A DNA stretch of 31,258 nt from positions 1 through 31,258 of the forward strand of contig MPUH01000870.1 in the NCBI GenBank assembly GCA_001970955.1. The letters run 5' to 3'. The notes under the pieces were generated by a model. The model ran no database searches and was not told where the DNA came from. It saw nothing but the letters and a program-made list of their open reading frames with translations. Positions 1 through 7,849 of the stretch are shown in pieces (the stretch's first letter is position 1; every line of letters starts with the position of its first letter). The DNA is from Stentor coeruleus. Lineage: Eukaryota > Ciliophora > Heterotrichea > Heterotrichida > Stentoridae. The translations under genes and the position numbers were made by a program.

Positions 1-959
1 CCCTATTCCTATTAGTATTTTCACATAGAGTTTTTTAATTCGATAATAGATTTATTAAAGCTCCTTTATTTTGAGTTTAAGCTCACTATTTCTTGTTGTA
101 ATATACAGATTAGTAAACATTTTTATTATTATTATTATTTTAGGCCTGTTAATATAATTGTAATCAATGATTCTTTTTTCATTTCAAATCTTAGGGTTGC
201 TATAGCCAAGTTACTAGTCAAGAACAAGTGAAATAAGCTAAAATTATAATTTATAATAATTAAACTATAATAACTAACAGCTGGGCATATTAAAAACTAA
301 TCAATTATTTTGAAATTTCTTCAAGAGTCTATCTTTCCACTGTACTTAAGCAAAAAATAAATCTAAGCTATCTTATTCGCTTTTAGTGCTTAGTGGGACA
401 TATAATTATTACTTTAAACCTAAAATATCTAATACAATAATTAAGATAACTGTTAGTTATTTTTTTAATTATTAAATTCATAATACAATAATTAAGATAA
501 CTGTTAGTTATTTTTTTAATTATTAAATTCATACTTTCCTAGATTAGATTATCATATCTCACAACAACTCTGTATAAAATTACATATAAAAACACCGAAA
601 ATTTAACAAAATCTCATAAAATATTCTATCCTTAGAATATTCAAAACAAATTATCCAATCAGTCTATAAAATTTTAAAGTTAAGATTTTGATTAAATTCC
701 AAATAAAAAAAATATCAACATAAATCACATCATAAACTATAAAAAAGCAAAAAAATTCTTCCACAAAATTCCCTCATAATATAAATATTTTCATCAAGTA
801 CAAATATCATAAAATTCAATTAAAAAACTCAACTTACCCAATCCAAAAAAAAACCGTATCTTTTTTACCCATAATTAATAGCAAATCCTATACAAATCCA
901 TCATATAAAATCATATCATTTAAAAGAGGTGAATTTTTGACATGGATATTAAACCGTAA
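1..959. other. AT-rich non-coding region upstream of the receptor-like gene
   Basis: No reading frame with protein-like composition was seen in this stretch. It contains one exact 51-bp tandem duplication (listed separately). From about 540 to 900 the plus strand is rich in A, T and C and very poor in G, the same composition seen before other plus-strand genes here, so the right half probably holds the promoter of the gene at 960. No telomere repeat is visible at the left edge. Confidence 0.6.
430..532. repeat. Exact 51-bp tandem duplication
   Basis: The block 431-481 is repeated without a mismatch at 482-532; identity extends only one base to either side. It is non-coding. Two other exact duplications in this window (at 5682 and 7141) are assembly artefacts marked by an N. 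This one has no N, so it is either a real recent tandem duplication or a similar joining error that was not flagged. Confidence 0.9.
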
Positions 960-1877
960 ATGAAAAGTACTCAGTTTGACGACTGGTTTCACATAGTGTA
1001 TTTTATAGGTCTAGGCCTGAGCTTTATATCCTGTAGCTTAGTCTTGACTATTTTATTCAGAATCAACTTCAAAGATAATTCCACAAAACTTAGAATCTAC
1101 TTATCACTCATAGACTTATGCTCAACAGTTTTTCTAGCAATTCCATACATTCCAAATGGAGGAAGTCCAATTTATCAATGCTTTTACAATGCTTTATATT
1201 ATTTTATTATAATGCTCCATGGCTTTTGGGTTCTTTTTATTTCCTTTTTCCTCTACATGTTGATATGTAAGAGAAATGATAATGTTACTAAATTTACAAC
1301 TCCTGCGATTATTATATTTACAATAATCTCTTTATTAGCAACTGTTGTTGTACTTATAATCCCTGGAGATGGGATTCAATGTGTAGTACTAAACAAAAAA
1401 AACAATATGATTATTTATTTGCTTATAACCTCTGTAGCTTTTGAAGTAACAATTTTTACGATAATAACACTTTTTTATATTCAAATACGTAAGGTTATTA
1501 AAAAAGAACTTTCTAGTGAAGATAAATTAAGTAAAAGAAATCGAGTGTATTGTTTAAGACTTTTGAGTTATCCGATAATGTTTTTTGTGTTATTAGCGTT
1601 TACTGAACTTAATGTTTTTCAGTATGTTTATAGTGATTCTGATGGGCTTTTGCTATTTGAAATCAGAATACTTGTAGTTGGTTATTATCCGTGTTTTAAT
1701 TCGATGCTTTATGGGTATACAAAGAGCTCTAGAAAGTTTTTATGGTCTTTACTGTTGAAAGTCCCTGAGTATTCGGAAAATCAGGAGCTGATTAATGATA
1801 TTCGTACGGTTGGGTTTATTAAGGATAGGATTTTTATGGATTTAGCTGATATGTCTGAAAGTGACATTTTTGATTAA
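960..1877 (+). CDS. Seven-transmembrane receptor-like protein (GPCR-like)
   Basis: The 305-residue protein has seven hydrophobic segments at about residues 11-34, 44-64, 73-101, 113-135, 150-175, 198-219 and 233-256, then a hydrophilic acidic tail of about 50 residues. Cys74 at the start of helix 3 and Cys141 in the second outer loop sit where G-protein-coupled receptors carry their conserved disulfide. A basic third inner loop (about 176-197) precedes helix 6, and a tyrosine-containing end of helix 7 (PCFNSMLYGY) recalls the NPxxY region. The overall look is closest to cAMP-receptor-like protist GPCRs, but the family is inferred. The start was chosen because an in-frame TAA lies directly upstream of the ATG. 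A small GTPase gene follows 26 bp downstream on the same strand. Ligand and G-protein coupling cannot be read from the sequence. Confidence 0.75.
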   Translation: MKSTQFDDWFHIVYFIGLGLSFISCSLVLTILFRINFKDNSTKLRIYLSLIDLCSTVFLAIPYIPNGGSPIYQCFYNALYYFIIMLHGFWVLFISFFLYMLICKRNDNVTKFTTPAIIIFTIISLLATVVVLIIPGDGIQCVVLNKKNNMIIYLLITSVAFEVTIFTIITLFYIQIRKVIKKELSSEDKLSKRNRVYCLRLLSYPIMFFVLLAFTELNVFQYVYSDSDGLLLFEIRILVVGYYPCFNSMLYGYTKSSRKFLWSLLLKVPEYSENQELINDIRTVGFIKDRIFMDLADMSESDIFD

Positions 1878-1903
1878 GTTTAAGTAGTAATATATATAAT
1901 CAA

Positions 1904-2521
1904 ATGACTGAAGAAGCCAAAATATTTAATCTCGCATTGGTTGGAGATAGTAAATCTGGGAAAACCTGCCTAGTAAATCGATATCTTGATGGCAGTTTTA
2001 ACCCTGATCAAGACCCAACAACTGGAGCAGCCTATTTTACAAAAGATATTAAAATTAATGACGAGGATTTCAAGTTGAATATATGGGATACTTCAGGTCA
2101 ACCAAAATATGAATCTGTTTTTAACCTAAGCATTAAGTATTCAAATGCTTTTATTATAGTTTGTGATGTAGAAAATGAAGATCCTATCAGTAGTCTCAGT
2201 AAGTGGCACAACAAAATTATGATTAATGCAGTAAAAGAAAGCCCGTCAATTGCGATTTTTATTAATAAAATCGACCTTGAAACACCAGAAAACAAAGATA
2301 ATGTTAGGAAAATAGAAGAATTTGGGGATAGTTTAAATATATCTACATTCAAAGGCTCTGCACTAGATAATATAAATACCGTTGTAGTCTTTAAAAAAAT
2401 CATTAAAATAGCATTCAGCATCTCAAGCACTATAATAAGAAAAAGTCTTACCTTGAGTAGTAAAAGGCATTCAAAAAAAATTATAGAAAATGAAAAACGA
2501 AGACAGTCTTGCTGCAATTAA
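1904..2521 (+). CDS. Divergent Ras/Rab-type small GTPase
   Basis: This 205-residue protein has the full set of small GTPase motifs: P-loop GDSKSGKT near residue 15, a switch-I threonine in DPTTGAA, WDTSGQPKYE (G3, with Ser in place of the usual Ala of DTAGQ), NKID (G4) and GSALD in the SAK position (G5). The tail is basic and ends in Cys-Cys-Asn, consistent with Rab-type geranylgeranylation and membrane attachment. The effector region differs from common Rab subfamilies, so I do not assign a number. No intron is visible. The gene starts 26 bp after the receptor-like gene; such tight spacing is common in this compact genome and is not proof of a functional link. Confidence 0.88.
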   Translation: MTEEAKIFNLALVGDSKSGKTCLVNRYLDGSFNPDQDPTTGAAYFTKDIKINDEDFKLNIWDTSGQPKYESVFNLSIKYSNAFIIVCDVENEDPISSLSKWHNKIMINAVKESPSIAIFINKIDLETPENKDNVRKIEEFGDSLNISTFKGSALDNINTVVVFKKIIKIAFSISSTIIRKSLTLSSKRHSKKIIENEKRRQSCCN

Positions 2522-2963
2522 TCATTTTTATATGCATAAGCTTATAATCTTTATTTCTACATCTACACATATATTATTCTATATATTAAAAAATCTCTTT
2601 ATGGTAAAAATATCACATATAAAATTAAACTAATCAACTGGCCTACCATAATCTTATCATCAATTAGAGCCACTGCATATGCTATTTCAACAACAACAAA
2701 AAATCTAAAATTAAATACCCTTTAATAACATCATAATAAAATACATATTTTTTACAATACTTACTATCAACATGTCCCTAAATATCAAAAGATTATCTAT
2801 ATAGCAATAGTTTAAATTAAACTCTTAAAATAAATCTTTAAATATCCTAGTTGATTATAAAATCATCAAAAAATAAATATTTATTATCATATGTATCTAT
2901 AGTAAAATCTTACAAATAGTCCAAGCACCTTCAGCTAAAGTATGCGAATTATTTATTATTATA
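2522..2963. other. AT-rich spacer between convergent genes
   Basis: This 442-bp stretch lies between the ends of a plus-strand GTPase gene and a minus-strand repeat-protein gene. I see no reading frame with coding character, no RNA gene and no repeat in it. It presumably holds the two 3' ends. Confidence 0.6.
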
Positions 2964-3548
2964 TTAGTTTTGATTTGTGACTAAAGTTCGTCTTTTGTTA
3001 AGCATTTCTTTAAATTGCATTGATGTCATAGGGTGTATTGATGGTAATTTTTCACTACGCATACTAGTTTTTTTAGTTTCTGACGATTTTTCTTCAGGAG
3101 TTAAGAGATAGTTTTTTGTAACTTTGTTAGGAAGATTAGGTGAATGGCTAGCTTTTCTTATTTTTGATGTCATAGGGTGTATTGATGGTAATTTTTCACT
3201 ACGCATACTAGTTTTTTTAGTTTCTGATGATTTTTCTTCAGGAGTTAAGAGATAGTTTTTTGTAACTTTTTTAGGAAGATTAGGTGAATGGCTAGCTTTT
3301 CTTATAGTTTGGGTGTTGAAGTTTGTCATATGTTTAAGGCAAAGTTTTTCATTGATTTCTCCAGTATGGGTTATCTAAGTAAAAATTACAAGTTTTTGTT
3401 TTATAAGGAGTTTCCTTCTGCGAGGAGATGCGAAAAAAGAGGAAAGGTTTGGATCGGTAAGGCCGTTGTAAAATGGTTTTCTGTAGGATAAACATGTAGA
3501 GTCTATGATAAAATCTTCTTTAGCTGGGCTTTTTTTGTTAGTTTTCAT
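2964..3548 (-). CDS. Basic protein with two 48-residue tandem repeats, one 15-nt intron
   Basis: After removal of a 15-nt intron at 3389-3375 this gene reads from an ATG at 3548 to a TAA at 2966-2964, giving 189 residues. Without the intron only a shorter frame from 3329 is open, which would lose the first exon. The first part contains FYNGLTDPNLSSFF followed by a basic SPRRRK stretch. The second part is a 48-residue unit present twice with only a few changes (IRKASHSPNLP ... HPMTS), coded by a 144-bp tandem duplication. The protein is rich in Lys, Ser, Thr and Pro and predicted to be largely disordered. I do not recognise the family; phosphorylation-prone S/T-P sites are abundant (LTPEEK, SHSPNL). 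The Oxa1-type gene lies 146 bp upstream on the same strand. Confidence 0.75.
3022..3309 (-). repeat. 144-bp coding tandem duplication
   Basis: Two adjacent copies (about 3022-3165 and 3166-3309) differ at only a few positions, for example C/T near 3081 and G/T near 3126. The period of 144 keeps the reading frame and adds 48 residues to the protein. The near identity implies a recent in-frame duplication. Confidence 0.85.
3375..3389 (-). other. 15-nt spliceosomal intron
   Basis: On the coding strand it reads GTAATTTTTACTTAG. Its removal joins two frames with consistent coding character and opens an ATG at 3548. Retention gives an in-frame TAG at the intron's last codon. Position 10 is A, as in all other introns here. 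Confidence 0.85.
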
Positions 3549-3694
3549 ATTTTATTATTTTTATGGAATTAAGTATGTGAGGATTATGAGAAACCTCAAA
3601 GTTTGAAGAAAAATAGATTTGAAGATTTCAGTATTGAAATTATATCAACAATAAACTTATTACATAAAAAAAATCCTTTATACTTGTAAAACCA

Positions 3695-4375
3695 TTACTT
3701 CTTAGACCTTTTAATAAGTAAATGTGTTAAAGAAAAACTTGAATATGCCATGATATAAGATACAGGTAGCGGCACAGACAAAATAGTCGCAGTAAACCCA
3801 ATCCAAAACGCTTGATTTTCTGTCACTTTAATAGTAAAAGGGTGATACGATCTCCTTAAAAGTGCATAAGTTGTTATCCCACTAATCAAAGGAATAAGAA
3901 AAACTGGATCACTTGATGTTAAACTCCATAAAAAATACTTATCATCTATCCCCAAATAATATTCTGGGTTTAATGATACACAACTAAGTCCTCTGGCAAA
4001 TCCTAAAAGCAAATATCCTTGAAAGCATTGCCTAATAAGAACCGATGGGCGTAAATCTTGCTTAAGCCTATCAAGCTGTTGAGAATTCAAAGACAACTTT
4101 TTCGCATCATATTCCAAATCATTAAGAAATACAGCTTTATGCAACCTCTCCGCTGTAGGTTGAGCAAATTTCGGTATTTTCCATTGAACTTTATCTAGAT
4201 ACATAGGAAAAAGGTCTATAAATAACCTAGCAAAACAACTACTAATACAAATACCTAAAGGCCATCCAAATAACCCAGCATTATATTGTAAAATCTCAAC
4301 AGCCCCATATACAAAAGTATTAGTGGCAAATAGATCTACAGGTTTAGTAAGTAAGCTATGATATTTTCTAATCAT
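3695..4375 (-). CDS. Oxa1/YidC/Cox18-family membrane insertase (mitochondrial)
   Basis: The 226-residue protein matches the Oxa1 family in order and spacing of its landmarks. A short basic N-terminus fits a mitochondrial presequence. A first membrane helix GLFGWPLGICISSCFARLF (about 35-53) carries Arg50 where YidC/Oxa1 proteins keep their groove arginine. A soluble charged loop follows (about 60-110). The signature region GIDDKYFLWSLTSSDPVFLI (142-161), then a helix ending near 172, corresponds to the family's WFxDLTxxDPxyiLP motif. A last hydrophobic region with VPLPVSY lies near 201-207. Family role: inserting proteins into the inner mitochondrial membrane, including respiratory-chain subunits. 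At 226 residues it is shorter than typical Oxa1, nearer to Cox18-like forms. Its ATG lies 5 bp from the start of the divergent MORN gene, so any promoter must overlap coding sequence. Confidence 0.8.
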   Translation of the reverse strand: MIRKYHSLLTKPVDLFATNTFVYGAVEILQYNAGLFGWPLGICISSCFARLFIDLFPMYLDKVQWKIPKFAQPTAERLHKAVFLNDLEYDAKKLSLNSQQLDRLKQDLRPSVLIRQCFQGYLLLGFARGLSCVSLNPEYYLGIDDKYFLWSLTSSDPVFLIPLISGITTYALLRRSYHPFTIKVTENQAFWIGFTATILSVPLPVSYIMAYSSFSLTHLLIKRSKK

Positions 4376-4380
4376 TATAA

Positions 4381-6288
4381 ATGGAAGAAATTGATAAGAA
4401 GGAAAAGAAATTTGCTAAGCATCCTGCAAGAACCCTTCCTGATGGGTCAATATTACAAGGAAAATGGACTGGGGATTACCTTGATAAAGAAGGTGTTCAT
4501 AAGAAAGAAGGGGAATTCAGATATATTGGATCATTTGAAAAAGGTAAAAAAAGTGGTGTGGGTATTCTTGAAATCCCTAAGAAATATATATACAGAGGAG
4601 GGTTTCTTGATGGTAGAAAAGATAGTAAAGGGTCTTTAAAATATCTTGATAAGAATATTACTGTTACTGGGACTTGGAAAAATGATGAAATTACTCATCC
4701 TTACGAAGTCGAGTGGGAAAACACTTTTATAATCAATTTTTTTGAAGGGGAATTAGGATCTGGTCTTGGGTGTATAAAAGAAAAAAACGGCAATCTTGTT
4801 TATGAAGGGTTTATAAAGAATTTTTCTCAGAAGCATGGGCGTGGAATATTCTACAAAAGCGAAGATAAAAAAATTGACGGGAATTTTTACGAAGATGAAG
4901 CTGTAGGACCTTCTATAATCTATGGTTCTGATTGTGTATATGAAGGAGAGTTAAAGAATGGGAAATATAATGGAGAAGGGATATTATATGGGATTACTGA
5001 AAATGGGAGGAATATTGTAAAACAAGGGGTGTTTAAAGATGGGAATTTAATAGGATCTAAAACTGTTGTCTTAAGACCTTTAGAACCATTACCTGATATG
5101 TCGAATTATCGTAAAGAATTAGAAGCTAGGAAGAAGAAAAAAGATAAACCTTCACTTACTGGAGGAATTGAGAATTTTAAAGGAATGTCTAGTATGGAAG
5201 GGAATTTTGGTGGTATGCAAGGGAATTTTGGTGGTATGCAAGGAGCTTTTGGAGGTATGCAAGGGAATTTTGGAAGTGGAATGGGTGGACCATCAGGCAT
5301 TATGGGAGGAATAAAAAGTGGAATAGGACAAAGTTCTGATATAGGAGAAAACTCTGAAGGTCCAGAGATTAAAAAGTCTGAAATATCAGAAGAGGGAAAT
5401 TTAGGTTCTTCTGGAATGACTGGGCTTTCTTCTGGTCCTGGCTTTGGAGGAGGAATATCTGGTTCTGGTTCTTCATATGGAGGAGGAATATCTGGTTCTG
5501 GCTATGGAGGAGGAATATCTGGTTCTAGCTATGGAGGAAAAGGAAGAGGAATTGGTTTTTCAGTTTGAGCCAAGGGCCTAAACCTAAACCACAACAAAAC
5601 TCAGAACAAGACATTCAGTTACCAGGCGGTTATTTCATTCACGGTAAATTCCCAGAACCAGGATTTAAAGAAAAAGTATTTNTATTTCATTCACGGTAAA
5701 TTCCCAGAACCAGGATTTAAAGAAAAAGTATTTGTACTTATGCCAAATGGAATAGAATTCTCAGGAAAACTTGTCAACAACATGGCAGAAGGTGATTGCA
5801 CAGTCCAATACTCAGGGAATACTTTTTTCGAAGGATCATATAAAGAAAATAAAAAACAAGGTAAAGGAACCTACCTAAGCCCACAAGAAGAAATTACTGG
5901 AAATTGGGAAAATGATAAAATGAATGGTGAATGCGAGATAACTTTTTCTAATAAAGATCGATATACTGGTATGATGTGTCAAGATTATTTTCATGGTCAA
6001 GGAATTTATACTTGGGAAGATGGGTCAACTTATATTGGGACATTTAGAAAAAATCTTCGACACGGTAAAGGCGAGATGAAAAAAGTAGGACTTGGGACTT
6101 ATACTGGGGATTGGAATAATGACTTATTTGAAGGATATGGAAAAATCGTATATGAAAACGGAGAATTTTATAATGGAGAGTGGGAAAAAGGGAAATACAA
6201 CGGTATTGGTGTTTATTGTAGAAAAGACGGGAGTTCATTTATTATAGAAAACATTAGTGGGATGACAATACGGGTTATTAGGATATAG
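4381..6288 (+). CDS. MORN-repeat protein, broken by an assembly duplication and a 1-bp frameshift
   Basis: The N-terminal part (4381-5568) has about seven MORN-like units of the YxGxxxxGxxxGxG type, such as YIGSFEKGKKSGVGIL and YEGELKNGKYNGEGIL, then a Gly/Met/Gln/Ser-rich low-complexity linker. The C-terminal part (5571-6288) continues with more units such as FEGSYKENKKQGKGTY, YIGTFRKNLRHGKGEM and YNGEWEKGKYNGIGVY. MORN proteins typically act at membrane-associated cytoskeleton, basal bodies or cilia. The two halves are one gene: removing the 52 redundant bases around the N at 5682 and allowing one missing base near 5555-5570 gives a single frame of about 618 residues. The apparent TGA at 5566-5568 is therefore probably false. 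An alternative is a 20-nt GT...AG removal at about 5555-5574, which would also restore frame but does not fit the 15-nt rule of this genome. Confidence 0.8.
5200..5538 (+). repeat. Glycine-rich low-complexity coding repeats in the MORN gene
   Basis: A 21-bp unit coding for GNFGGMQ occurs about 3.5 times at 5200-5271. A second Gly/Ser-rich block with repeated GGGISGS units lies at about 5449-5538. Both lie in the linker between the two MORN sections. Such blocks are prone to assembly and sequencing errors, and the frameshift near 5568 follows directly. Confidence 0.85.
5631..5733 (+). repeat. Assembly artefact: 51-bp exact duplication around a single N
   Basis: The 51 bases at 5631-5681 are repeated exactly at 5683-5733, separated by one N at 5682. 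This is the pattern of two overlapping contig ends scaffolded with a minimal gap rather than merged. The translation GGYFIHGKFPEPGFKEK runs smoothly when one copy is removed. Confidence 0.93.
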
Positions 6289-6296
6289 TTTTATAG

Positions 6297-6740
6297 TTAA
6301 CAATTATGAATGAAAACTGAAGATTTGCTTATAAAGCTCTCTTGGGAAATAGGCCTATATTCAGGTACTGGAAGGTGTAGATCAAGTGCATGTTTTTGTC
6401 TTTTAATGAAAACCTCCCTTTCTTTTGTTCGAAAGTCTGAATGGTCTATTGTTTTTACTGTTAATGGTATATGGTAAAAACTGTATTTTAAAGTTTTTTT
6501 TGAAGTTGGATATTTTGATACTCGGTCTGTTGTTATAGATAAAGAATGTTTGTGTAAGACTGGTGAACGTTTTGGGCTTGCTTTTGGTTTGTCTTGTGGA
6601 GGAAGGCTCTGAAACTCATATTCATGTGTGCTTAGATGTAATGGTCTTTGTCTGTGAAGGTTTCCTCGAACATGAACTCTGAAATTTTGCCTTAGGGCCT
6701 GTGCTTGTTTAATAACATTATCAGATGCTTGTCCTAGCAT
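6297..6740 (-). CDS. Hypothetical basic protein, 147 residues
   Basis: This intact frame runs from ATG at 6740 to TAA at 6299-6297. The protein is rich in His, Arg, Lys, Ser and Pro, has no membrane segment and no signal peptide, and is probably largely disordered. I do not recognise it. Its stop lies 8 bp from the stop of the convergent MORN gene, so the two transcripts probably overlap at their 3' ends. Its start is 74 bp downstream of the AT-hook gene on the same strand. Confidence 0.6.
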   Translation of the reverse strand: MLGQASDNVIKQAQALRQNFRVHVRGNLHRQRPLHLSTHEYEFQSLPPQDKPKASPKRSPVLHKHSLSITTDRVSKYPTSKKTLKYSFYHIPLTVKTIDHSDFRTKEREVFIKRQKHALDLHLPVPEYRPISQESFISKSSVFIHNC

Positions 6741-6814
6741 TAACTTGTAATAATTTATTAATTAAAAGTGCAAACAAAAAACTTAGGCTAGAATAAGTGA
6801 ATTAGTCTAATAGT

Positions 6815-7815
6815 TTAATCGTCTTCTTCTTTTACATCATCATTGCTATTTAGATATGCATCACATAAAGACTCGATTTTCTTAAGAACTGTTGTACTTG
6901 CAGTTATTATACCATTTGGCGCTTTTCCTGGCTCATGTAATCCACTAAGCACAGAATCAAGTTTTTCTAAAACAGGTAAATGCGCTTCATCGCTATCTTT
7001 TGTTATGATTTTAGTATTGTTTTTATACCCTGCATATAGGGACATTATTTCAGAGTCTTTAGTAAGTTCTTCTATTGGGTGTTTTTCATACATTAAATTT
7101 GGGGCAATTTGAAGTATTTCATCAACATAATAATTATAGTNTGTTTTTCATACATTAAATTTGGGGCAATTTGAAGTATTTCATCAACATAATAATTATA
7201 GTCCATAATTTTTGTATCTCCTGGTAATGAAACAGCTTTGCTTAGTTCTTTAAATTTATCGTTAAGATCTTTTGGATTTACGCTCAAATATGCTTTGTGC
7301 TTATCGTGCCATAGATTAAAATCTTCTATGAACCCAGGTTGACTATTAGCAAGATAAGCATTTATAGGATTAAGATCTTCGCATAAATAATGTTTTACAG
7401 CATAAGCTGCATATTTTAATAAAATGATAAGTGTAGTTGACTGATCTTGCCATACAAACTTTTCCAAATAAATACTCAAGACAACAATCTCCAGCTCATT
7501 CATCATGAGCTCCTTAGTAATATTATTAAAAATCATCAATAAAGGTTGCTGTTTAGCACTTTCAGGGACATATGTGCTATGGATTATCTTCCTTATAAGA
7601 TGTTGACTCTGTTGTGAAATCCCATCTCTGATAAAATTCGAATACTGTTCTTCATAATTATCTAACATCCGATTATGATATTTAGATTTATCAAGCTTTA
7701 GATCTAGGTCTGGCATTCCCGAACTGCTAACAGAATTCGATCGAACTTTTGGCTTCTTCTCGGGGTTCTTTGAAGGTCTACCTCTTTTCGCCCTTTTTTT
7801 GGGTTCGTCAGACAT
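6815..7815 (-). CDS. AT-hook protein of unknown family, split by an assembly duplication
   Basis: Read from the ATG at 7815 the protein begins MSDEPKKRAKRGRPSKNP, with a clear AT-hook (RGRP core, residues 11-14) in a basic, proline-containing tail, suggesting binding to the minor groove of AT-rich DNA in the nucleus. An in-frame ATG ten codons upstream (7845) is possible but precedes a hydrophobic stretch that does not fit. The rest (about residues 45-270) is predicted helical, resembles a helical-repeat or protein-interaction fold, and is followed by an acidic end (NDDVKEEDD). The frame is broken at 7141 by an N flanked by a 61-bp duplication. Removing 62 bases leaves 939 nt, an exact multiple of three, giving 312 residues without a stop. 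The gene starts 34 bp after the end of the symplekin gene on the same strand. Confidence 0.75.
7080..7202 (-). repeat. Assembly artefact: 61-bp exact duplication around a single N
   Basis: Bases 7080-7140 recur exactly at 7142-7202 with one N at 7141. Collapsing the copies rejoins the two parts of the AT-hook gene: NLMYEK before the break continues as HPIEELTKDSE after it. This is the same signature as at 5682. Confidence 0.94.
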
Positions 7816-7849
7816 AATTATTAATAAGAAATTATCCATATTCAAAGAC

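Noticed and set aside
2098..2517. 139-codon minus-strand frame antisense to the small GTPase
   Set aside because: The plus-strand frame has all GTPase motifs; the antisense frame is a hydrophobic shadow.
960..2521. Receptor plus GTPase as a functional operon
   Set aside because: Close spacing is general in this genome; nothing shows co-transcription.
4381..6288. UGA read as tryptophan (Blepharisma-like code)
   Set aside because: No conserved Trp position in an intact gene uses TGA, RFT1 and the 13970 gene end in TGA, and the in-frame TGA of the MORN gene lies at a frameshift.
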